Origin: CAYVTD01 sp964454445
GTDB lineage: Bacteria > Bacteroidota > Ignavibacteria > Kapaibacteriales > UBA2268
DNA: 9,626 nt
NCBI GenBank assembly: GCA_964454445.1
Contig: CAYVTD010000064.1
Span: 1 to 9,626, forward strand
Direction: 5' to 3'
Part shown: piece after piece, positions 1 through 6,081 of the stretch
How positions within the stretch are numbered: the first letter of the stretch is position 1
Layout: each line of letters opens with the position of its first letter
Notes under the pieces: generated by a model
What the model saw: the letters and a program-made list of their open reading frames with translations, nothing else
Databases searched by the model: none
What the model was told of the DNA's origin: nothing
Program-made: the position numbers and the translations under genes

Positions 1-38
1 TGAAAAAAATAATACCAAACTTGTATATTTAAGAAAAA

Positions 39-69
39 TTGTATAAATGGCATAATTCTATTAATTTTG
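39..69 (+). promoter_or_regulatory. Bacteroidota-type promoter of the PD40/OmpA lipoprotein gene
   Basis: A TTG at 39-41 is followed after 20 bases by TAATTTTG at 62-69. This matches the Bacteroidota housekeeping promoter (TTTG or TTG near -33, 19-21 bases, TAnnTTTG near -7) at every fixed position of the -7 element. Transcription would start near 75-77, giving a leader of only about 17 bases before the ATG at 93. The site also argues against a TTG start at 39, since that codon would be the -33 element. AT-rich DNA produces such matches by chance, so this is a prediction. Confidence 0.55.
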
Positions 70-92
70 TAATAGTTTTACAGGGTAAAAAG

Positions 93-1841
93 ATGAAAAT
101 GCAACAATTAACAAACTATATATTACTTTGTCTTTTTGTAAGCTTGCTGATTTTCTTAGCAGGCTGCAAAAGTGCCGATCCCTGCCCCGAGAATCCAGCA
201 ATTGGAAATATCGGCTCGGTTATCAACACAAAAATGGACGATCGTTTGCCAATTGTTGTAAACGATACCTTGTTTTTCACTTCAACAAGGGAGGATATTC
301 ACCCCGGCGAACAAATTTTTAAATCGTTATTATCGAAAAACGAAATGGGTTATCCCGCAATAGAAACTGCTCTGCCATTGCAAAACTATCCTAATACTGG
401 ATCTCCTACTTTTTTCTTTGACGAGTACGGCTACAAAGAGTTATATTTCGCATCAACAGCGCCAGGCGACAAGATAGGCAATAGAGACATTTATAAATCT
501 GATTTTATCAATGGAAAATGGACAAGCCCAAAACCAGTTAAAGAATTAAATACCCAACACTATGAATCCCATCCATTTATAAGCAAAGATGGTAAAATTA
601 TTATTTTTTCTTCTGACAGACCAGGCGGCTTTGGGCAAACTGATTTATATTATAGTAAACGCAATCCAGATGGCTCTTGGGGCGCAGCACAGAATCTTGG
701 CGAAAACATCAACACACCTTATGAAGAAATCTCTCCGATGATAGACCCAGCAGGCAATTTATATTTTAGCTCAAAAGGTTATCGTGAGCGAGCGGGTTAT
801 GATATCATAAAGGCATATAAGAATAACGAATTATGGGAACGCCCCTTTATATTTCCTTTTCCAATCAATACCGAATTCGACGAAACTGGCCCTGCTGTGT
901 GGCACGGCAAACTAATACTATCTTCAAAAAGAAGAGGTGGTTGCGGTGGATACGATATATATGCTTTTGATAACTGCGGACCGGTGATTATGGAGGGCAA
1001 TATCGAAAACAACTCTGCTCCTGTCTCCCTTAAAGGCAGATTTGAAATATTGTTGCCCAACGGCGATATTGTCGAAACTCAACCGGTTGATGAAAATGGT
1101 AGTTTTCGCTTCCCACTATCTCCTTTTGAAACATATACTCTAAGATATGTTAACGATTGTATTCCTGATGCAGAATTACTGCAAGATGTCGAAGTGCCTT
1201 GTTCGGATACGAGTGTGGTTAAATTAGTGCTAAATTTGCCAATGCCTGCCGAAATGAATGTATTTTTCCTCGAGAAGAAGAATGTGCCATTTTTCGTTAC
1301 CGGATATTACCTGCCAAATACAAGCGAAAACCTCGATGCCCTGAGACTTAAATTTAGCTATAATCTGATTGGAAACAACGACTCTACCCGTTATATCGAA
1401 AGACCAGGAAAAGATTATGACGAATATGCAAGAGTGGTCGATAGTACCTTGAAAGAAGCTGAAGAGTTTATTTTGAAAAAAGCAAAATACTTGCTCGGCG
1501 ATTGCCTGTCTAGCGAAGCAAAACTTAAAATCAAGGTTAATGGCTATGCAGACCCTAGACCTTTGCCAAAATCAAGCAAATATGATGGCGTCGAAATCGA
1601 CGATTTAGATTTCAATGTCCAAGTATCCCGCGGAAAAATTATGGACAATAAATTACTGTCCATCCTCCGCGCTTATTATACAGCTAAAGAATTACAAAAG
1701 CGCCTCCAGAAAAACGATGATTTTAATGATATTCGCGATAGAGTCGTTTGGAAAGTGAGCGGGCGCGGCATCGACAAGCAAGAATCTTTGCCAAACCAAT
1801 TTAGACGTTACGTTTCTTTGGAGTTAGGAATTGAAGAATAA
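93..1841 (+). CDS. PD40 beta-propeller lipoprotein with divergent OmpA-like C-terminal domain
   Basis: Predicted 582-residue envelope lipoprotein. The ATG at 93 is chosen because it places a classic signal peptide at the N-terminus (hydrophobic stretch at residues 10-22, lipobox L-A-G-C with the lipidated Cys at 25), and because a candidate promoter covers the earlier in-frame TTG at 39. Residues about 48-295 hold at least four or five WD40-like PD40 blades, recognisable by repeated patterns such as F-S-S-D-R-P-G-G and G-G-Y-D-I-Y. Residues about 300-385 look like a small beta-sandwich of the carboxypeptidase-regulatory type. Residues about 395-582 resemble an OmpA-like peptidoglycan-binding domain (V-N-G-Y-A-D-P-R near 480, then L-S-I-L-R-A-Y-Y, then G-R-G near 555), with some 35 extra residues between the first two motifs. 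By family it is likely to anchor the outer membrane to the cell wall; its ligand is unknown. It probably shares a transcript with the radical SAM gene 34 bases downstream. Confidence 0.85.
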   Translation: MKMQQLTNYILLCLFVSLLIFLAGCKSADPCPENPAIGNIGSVINTKMDDRLPIVVNDTLFFTSTREDIHPGEQIFKSLLSKNEMGYPAIETALPLQNYPNTGSPTFFFDEYGYKELYFASTAPGDKIGNRDIYKSDFINGKWTSPKPVKELNTQHYESHPFISKDGKIIIFSSDRPGGFGQTDLYYSKRNPDGSWGAAQNLGENINTPYEEISPMIDPAGNLYFSSKGYRERAGYDIIKAYKNNELWERPFIFPFPINTEFDETGPAVWHGKLILSSKRRGGCGGYDIYAFDNCGPVIMEGNIENNSAPVSLKGRFEILLPNGDIVETQPVDENGSFRFPLSPFETYTLRYVNDCIPDAELLQDVEVPCSDTSVVKLVLNLPMPAEMNVFFLEKKNVPFFVTGYYLPNTSENLDALRLKFSYNLIGNNDSTRYIERPGKDYDEYARVVDSTLKEAEEFILKKAKYLLGDCLSSEAKLKIKVNGYADPRPLPKSSKYDGVEIDDLDFNVQVSRGKIMDNKLLSILRAYYTAKELQKRLQKNDDFNDIRDRVVWKVSGRGIDKQESLPNQFRRYVSLELGIEE

Positions 1842-1875
1842 TGCTATCGCAAAGCCTTTCGATGGAGTTTGCTCT

Positions 1876-2802
1876 ATGAAAAACGAACTATTCGATTTAT
1901 CAAATTGCTACTGTTGTCCTCGTGAGTGTGGAGCAGACAGGTTTTCTGAAAAAAAAGGATTTTGCAATAGTCCTGCTGGCTTCTCCATTGGCTCAATTTG
2001 CATTCATCGGGGCGAAGAACCTCCAATTTCAGGCAATTATGGAATTTGCAATATTTTCTTTACTCGATGTAATTTGCAATGTATTTTTTGCCAAAATTAT
2101 CAAATAAGCAGCAACAAACATCTTGAAATCGAATACAATTTGCAACTTAATGATGTTATAAATCTTATCAATGATGGCATAGACAAAGGCGCCGATGCAG
2201 TCGGTTTCGTGTCTCCTTCTCATTTTATCCCTCAAATGAAGCAAATTATTAGCGAAATCAAGGATAATGGCAAGAAACCGATTATTGTAATGAACACAAA
2301 TGCTTACGATAAACAAACTACAATCAATGATTTAGAAGATTATATAGATATATATCTTCCCGATTTCAAATATTCTGATAACAGGCTTGCTTTGCGCTAT
2401 TCAAAAGCGAGAAATTACACAACAACAGCTCTTGATGCTATTGCAGAAATGTATAGACAAAAAGGGAGCAACCTGTTTTTAAATGAAAATGGATATGCTG
2501 AAAACGGTTTGATTGTTCGTCATTTGGTTTTGCCCGGAGAAGTGGAAAACAGCATCAATTGCCTTCGCTTATTGGCAGACCGAATTGGCACATCTGTTCA
2601 TCTTTCGCTAATGTCGCAATACAATCCACCGGATAATCGACTTAAATTTGCTAATCTAAATAGAAAACTATTTGCAGACGAATATGAATTAGTAGTAAGT
2701 GAGGCTGAAAGACTCGGTTTTTATAAAGGTTGGTTTCAAGAGATGGATAGTGCAACATCATACAATCCCAATTTCCGTGAAGTTCATCCGTTTGCAATAT
2801 AA
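1876..2802 (+). CDS. PflX-type radical SAM protein (COG1313 family)
   Basis: A 308-residue cytoplasmic radical SAM enzyme of the family named PflX after similarity to pyruvate formate-lyase activating enzymes. The cluster motif is C65-x3-C69-x2-C72 within F-F-T-R-C-N-L-Q-C-I-F-C-Q-N-Y, and these three Cys should hold the SAM-binding 4Fe-4S cluster. The N-terminus carries a second Cys-rich segment (C11, C13, C14, C18, C30) followed by H-R-G-E-E-P-P-I-S-G, both hallmarks of this family. The ATG at 1876 is preceded by GGAG at 1864-1867 with good spacing. An in-frame TTG at 1831 would overlap the lipoprotein gene and add 15 residues that do not resemble the family. The substrate is unknown. No glycyl-radical enzyme lies next to it, so a role in activating pyruvate formate-lyase should not be assumed. 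Confidence 0.9.
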   Translation: MKNELFDLSNCYCCPRECGADRFSEKKGFCNSPAGFSIGSICIHRGEEPPISGNYGICNIFFTRCNLQCIFCQNYQISSNKHLEIEYNLQLNDVINLINDGIDKGADAVGFVSPSHFIPQMKQIISEIKDNGKKPIIVMNTNAYDKQTTINDLEDYIDIYLPDFKYSDNRLALRYSKARNYTTTALDAIAEMYRQKGSNLFLNENGYAENGLIVRHLVLPGEVENSINCLRLLADRIGTSVHLSLMSQYNPPDNRLKFANLNRKLFADEYELVVSEAERLGFYKGWFQEMDSATSYNPNFREVHPFAI

Positions 2803-2821
2803 ATAATTGAATTTATTTTTA
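2791..2821 (+). promoter_or_regulatory. candidate Bacteroidota-type promoter of the GT4 gene
   Basis: TTTG at 2791-2794 is followed after 19 bases by TATTTTTA at 2814-2821, a TAnnTTTG-like element whose last base deviates. The -33 part lies in the final codons of the radical SAM gene. A start near 2828 would leave a leader of about 30 bases before the ATG at 2858. The glycosyltransferase gene could equally be read through from the radical SAM gene 55 bases upstream. Confidence 0.35.
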
Positions 2822-2857
2822 GTATTATTCTCGAAAAATCTTTTCAATTTTTAATTA

Positions 2858-3973
2858 ATGAAAATACTTGTAATTAACTGGCAAGATATTAAAAATCCTT
2901 CTGGTGGCGGCGCAGAAGTGCATTTCCACGAGATTTTCAAAAGAATTGTGGCTATGAATCATAGTGTAACACTCTTTTGCTCTCGTTTCGAAGGCGCACC
3001 GACGGAAGAAACAATTGATGGAATAAAAGTAATCAGGCAAGGCAGCAGAAATCTTTTTAATTTTTATGTTCCTATAAGATATTTTAAGCAGTTTAGAAAA
3101 GAAAATTATGATATAATAATAGACGATATTAATAAAATTCCTTTTTACACTCCTCTCTATGTCAAAGAACCTTTGCTAGCCATTAGCCATCATTTCTTTG
3201 GCAAAAGCATTTTCCCTGAAGCGGGCATTATCGCAGGCTCTTACGTCTATCTATCTGAAAAAATAATTGATTACGTATATAAAAAAACACCTTTTGCCGT
3301 AGTTTCGCAAAGCACTAAGGACGAGTTTCTAAGCCGTGGTTTTCTCGAAGATTTATTCTCGATGGTACCTAATGCTATCACTCCTGAAGATTTTCCAATG
3401 AAAATCGGACAAAAGGAATCGTTTCCGCTCATCACTTATTTTGGCAGAATGAAAAAATACAAAAGTGTACACCATCTTGTTAAGGCATTTGCTATTATTT
3501 CAAAGCAATTACCTCAAGCACAACTCTATTTGATAGGAAAAGGCGATTATCAACCTGAACTCGAAAAACTTGCAAAAGAACTAAATATCTCAGAAAAAAC
3601 TACATTTTGGGGCTATGTTAGCGAAAACGAAAAACGTAGATTACTATCGCTATCTCATTGTGTAGTAAATACATCGATGAAAGAGGGCTGGGGCATTACC
3701 AACATTGAGGCAAATGCCTGCGGCGCTCCAGTTATTTCAGCAAATGTCCCAGGTTTACGAGATTCGGTTAGCGAAGGACTATCTGGATTATTATACGAAT
3801 ATGGCGACATCAACCAACTCGCCGACATAATCATCAGATTCTTTGCAGATAAAGATCTACAAAACAAACTTTATAACGGTTCGATTGCTTGGGCTAAGCA
3901 ATTTACTTGGGATGAATCAGCTAAATTGATGATTGCCAAATGCAATGATGTTATTTCAAAATCGAAGAATTAA
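2858..3973 (+). CDS. Family 4 (GT-B fold) glycosyltransferase
   Basis: A 371-residue glycosyltransferase, expected to move a sugar from a nucleotide- or lipid-linked donor to a glycan or lipid acceptor on the cytoplasmic face of the membrane. The N-terminal Rossmann half opens with a beta strand and a Gly-rich loop (N-P-S-G-G-G-A-E near residue 12), as in GT4 enzymes. The C-terminal half has F-G-R-M-K-K-Y-K near residue 190, G-K-G-D-Y, and the E-x7-E motif (E276 and E284 in K-E-G-W-G-I-T-N-I-E) followed by G-A-P-V-I-S-A and G-L-R-D, which bind the donor. Length is normal for the family and no key residue is missing. There is no signal peptide or obvious membrane segment. Donor and acceptor cannot be read from sequence. 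The gene ends 5 bases from the converging GT22-like gene, which suggests a shared glycan pathway but does not prove it. Confidence 0.9.
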   Translation: MKILVINWQDIKNPSGGGAEVHFHEIFKRIVAMNHSVTLFCSRFEGAPTEETIDGIKVIRQGSRNLFNFYVPIRYFKQFRKENYDIIIDDINKIPFYTPLYVKEPLLAISHHFFGKSIFPEAGIIAGSYVYLSEKIIDYVYKKTPFAVVSQSTKDEFLSRGFLEDLFSMVPNAITPEDFPMKIGQKESFPLITYFGRMKKYKSVHHLVKAFAIISKQLPQAQLYLIGKGDYQPELEKLAKELNISEKTTFWGYVSENEKRRLLSLSHCVVNTSMKEGWGITNIEANACGAPVISANVPGLRDSVSEGLSGLLYEYGDINQLADIIIRFFADKDLQNKLYNGSIAWAKQFTWDESAKLMIAKCNDVISKSKN

Positions 3974-3978
3974 TTCCT

Positions 3979-5463
3979 TTATTTAATCACTTTGTAAATC
4001 AATCCTGTTTGGTTTTTATTACCTCGAGGATTTAATTTATAAAGCAAATCATCAGTAATGCTTGGCTCGATTGTTTTCACCAAGGCTAAATTAGCTCCTA
4101 ATGCCTGTTCAAGTCTTTTTTTTCTATCCTCAATAGATTCAATGCCATAAAAAACGAAATAATTTGGGAAAACTGCTTTTTTTCTTAATTCAGAAATATC
4201 TTCATTTGAATACTTTTCTTTGATTGTATAGACAGGTTTTTCAGGTCGATTCATATAAAACGTTGGGGGATAATTATTGCTTACATCGCCCCCCACGACT
4301 AAAACAGCTGAAATGTTTTCTGCTTTAGAAAAGTAATACATCGATTCAACACGTGTTTTTTTACTATATGTAAATGAAAAAATTATAAGTAAAATTGAAT
4401 TGATTGTCCAAAAATAAACCCAAATTGATTTACCCAATTTTTTATGGTTTTGCCAAAAACGAGAGTGTTTTACATATTCCAGCCAGCCAATAATTGATAG
4501 AATGAGCATAGGTGCTAATATCGGTAGTATGAATCTCTCTTGTTTATTTGGGAAATATGAATGAAAAACCAGGAAAACAAGGATTGGTAGAAACAGCAGT
4601 AAATACTTTTTCCAAGTTCGCAGGTAACCATATATAAATAAAATGCCTACTGGTGGCAAAAAGATCCCGGTAATTAACAAAATATAACGATACCAAGGTC
4701 CAACAATATAATCTGTGCTATGTGAAGCATTATAAAAGAAATATGCAAGAAAGGATGCAAAAGGATAACCCCATACATACCAATCAGATAACCCTTGAAA
4801 TATGAACATCGAAGCAAGGCAAGCCAGAGCCATTACCAATGTCGATTTTATCTGCTTTCTATACAACATCGCCAAACCTACTCCAAATGGCAGCAAAATG
4901 GTTTGCACCCGAAAAACAAATGCAAGCCCAAAAAATAAACCAGACAATACAAAATCGCTTGTTTTATCACTTTTTAATGAATAATACAATCCAGCCATAA
5001 GCATCGGAGCGCTCACCATTTCTATCAAGTTCCTGACGCTCATAAACGGAAATATCCAAAATAAAGCTAAAACCAATCCAACTGTTTTCGCATTGTTTTC
5101 ATCTGAAATAATTTTTGCTATTTTATAACCAAAAAATACTGTAAAAAGCGAATAAAATGCGTGCAACAGTCTGATAAATAACATTTTCTCTTGTGGATCT
5201 TCTGCCCCCAAGAAATTGCATAATTTAATAATAAAATAATTAATAGCAGGATAAACCACACTTCTACCTTGCGGAAATTCTCTTTTTTCCCAAATCGAAA
5301 AGTCATTTAAAATTCGATAAGGATATTCAATAAATACAAAATGATCGTCATACATTCCGTATCCTTTTGAAAAAAACGTAGCAAGCAATCGGGGAGCAAG
5401 TGCTATGAGCATAATAACAAGAAGTGGCTGTTCTGCCCACATTTTTTTTAATTTACTCTTCAT
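3979..5463 (-). CDS. GT-C membrane glycosyltransferase, ALG9/GT22 mannosyltransferase-like
   Basis: A 494-residue polytopic membrane protein with roughly ten hydrophobic segments between residues 14 and 365, then a soluble tail of about 120 residues. It resembles GT22 (ALG9/PIG-B type) mannosyltransferases, which use polyprenyl-phosphate sugars outside the cytoplasm. After the first membrane span comes an acidic loop (Y38-D-D-H, then E46) where GT-C enzymes keep the catalytic Asp. Next are W58-E and G66-R-S-V-V-Y-P, matching the GT22 T-W-E and R-S-x-x-Y-P patterns. Later come D227-W-Y-V-W-G, Y-N at 244-245, G-P-W-Y-R-Y near 255 and H301-S-Y-F-P-N-K-Q-E-R-F-I-L-P, equivalent to the family's H-K-E-x-R-F motif. 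It lies 43 bases downstream of the HsdR_N-like gene with no promoter visible between them. The donor sugar is not determined; a looser GT39/GT83-type assignment is the alternative. Confidence 0.8.
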   Translation of the reverse strand: MKSKLKKMWAEQPLLVIMLIALAPRLLATFFSKGYGMYDDHFVFIEYPYRILNDFSIWEKREFPQGRSVVYPAINYFIIKLCNFLGAEDPQEKMLFIRLLHAFYSLFTVFFGYKIAKIISDENNAKTVGLVLALFWIFPFMSVRNLIEMVSAPMLMAGLYYSLKSDKTSDFVLSGLFFGLAFVFRVQTILLPFGVGLAMLYRKQIKSTLVMALACLASMFIFQGLSDWYVWGYPFASFLAYFFYNASHSTDYIVGPWYRYILLITGIFLPPVGILFIYGYLRTWKKYLLLFLPILVFLVFHSYFPNKQERFILPILAPMLILSIIGWLEYVKHSRFWQNHKKLGKSIWVYFWTINSILLIIFSFTYSKKTRVESMYYFSKAENISAVLVVGGDVSNNYPPTFYMNRPEKPVYTIKEKYSNEDISELRKKAVFPNYFVFYGIESIEDRKKRLEQALGANLALVKTIEPSITDDLLYKLNPRGNKNQTGLIYKVIK

Positions 5464-5506
5464 TATTCGTGTTCATAATTGTATAAATAATTGATTTATT
5501 TGTATC

Positions 5507-5965
5507 TTAAAAATACTCTGGAATATTCTTTAATGCGTGAAACACATTGTTTTCATAATCAATGCTAATGCAAAAATGCTTAAGCCCATTGCTCACAACA
5601 AGATACTTGACTTTTATTCCGATATTATACACTCCTATCTGGCTGAAAACATCTTGTGAAATTCTAACATTAGGTGCTTTAAATTCTAATAGCATAAAAG
5701 GCGAACCATCCCTACTGCAAACCAAGGCATCATAGCGTTTAACCCCACTCATTGTTTTGATTTGAGCTTCTACACTAATTAGCCCGGCTGGATATTTTTT
5801 TTCTATTATTAAGTATTTCAAAAAGTTTTGCCTTACCCATTCCTCCGGGCTTATGGCTACATAAATCTGCCTAATATCATCAAAAATACAAGTTCTATCC
5901 TCAATGTTTGCGAACTTGAATTGTTGCTCTGGCAGTTTTAATTTTATTAATTCAATAGTTTTCAA
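5507..5965 (-). CDS. Stand-alone HsdR_N-like PD-(D/E)xK domain protein
   Basis: A 152-residue protein matching the N-terminal nuclease-like domain of type I restriction R subunits (HSDR_N_2 type), here a complete small protein with no helicase part. The nuclease core is visible as E66, then R77-Y-D79, then L-L-E94-F-K96-A-P, the spacing of a PD-(D/E)xK active site. Upstream is the family's conserved F-D-x-I-R-x-x-Y-V followed by P-E-E-W-V-R-Q. The start is TTG at 5963-5965: a stop lies five codons upstream (5978-5980), the first internal Met is residue 72, and the protein begins at the point expected for relatives. No hsdM or hsdS gene is nearby, so it is not part of a visible restriction system. 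Such orphans are widespread in Bacteroidota and their role is unknown. It is probably the first gene of a two-gene unit with the GT22-like gene. Confidence 0.82.
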   Translation of the reverse strand: MKTIELIKLKLPEQQFKFANIEDRTCIFDDIRQIYVAISPEEWVRQNFLKYLIIEKKYPAGLISVEAQIKTMSGVKRYDALVCSRDGSPFMLLEFKAPNVRISQDVFSQIGVYNIGIKVKYLVVSNGLKHFCISIDYENNVFHALKNIPEYF

Positions 5966-6051
5966 TAGGTGATATATTTATTACAATATATGAAAATAAC
6001 GCAAAATCAAACCTTTTGTAGCTTTTTTCGTCATTAACTCTTTTACAAAGA

Positions 6052-6081
6052 CAAAACTAACAGAATTTAATGAAAAAACAA
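6052..6081 (-). promoter_or_regulatory. candidate Bacteroidota-type promoter of the HsdR_N/GT22 unit
   Basis: Read on the - strand, TTG (6081-6079) is followed after 19 bases by TAGTTTTG (6059-6052), a full match to TAnnTTTG. The -33 part lies inside the first codons of the divergent ABC transporter gene. Transcription would begin near 6045, leaving a leader of about 80 bases before the TTG start at 5965. RNA polymerase bound here would cover the 5' end of the transporter gene, so the two directions may interfere. Confidence 0.45.

Noticed and set aside
39..92. TTG at 39 as the start of the lipoprotein, adding 18 residues
   Set aside because: The extension would sit before the signal peptide, and the TTG matches the -33 element of a good promoter whose transcript would begin after it.
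2029..2316. 95-codon open frame on the - strand inside the radical SAM gene
   Set aside because: It lies wholly opposite a well-supported gene, and its product resembles no family I recognise. The same holds for the other short open frames opposite or inside real genes (for example 797-1060, 6411-6719 and 9117-9389).
5485..5501. Small inverted repeat (AAATAA / TTATTT) between the HsdR_N-like and GT22-like genes
   Set aside because: The stem is six A-T pairs only, too weak to be a terminator or operator on its own and expected by chance in such AT-rich DNA.
5507..5965. Part of a restriction-modification or other defence island
   Set aside because: No methylase, specificity subunit, helicase, toxin or mobile element is nearby, and this stand-alone domain is common in ordinary Bacteroidota genomes.
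6011..6050. Possible + strand promoter for the ABC transporter (TAGCTTTT at 6019-6026)
   Set aside because: The -7 element deviates at its last base and no TTG lies 19-21 bases upstream, so it was not listed.
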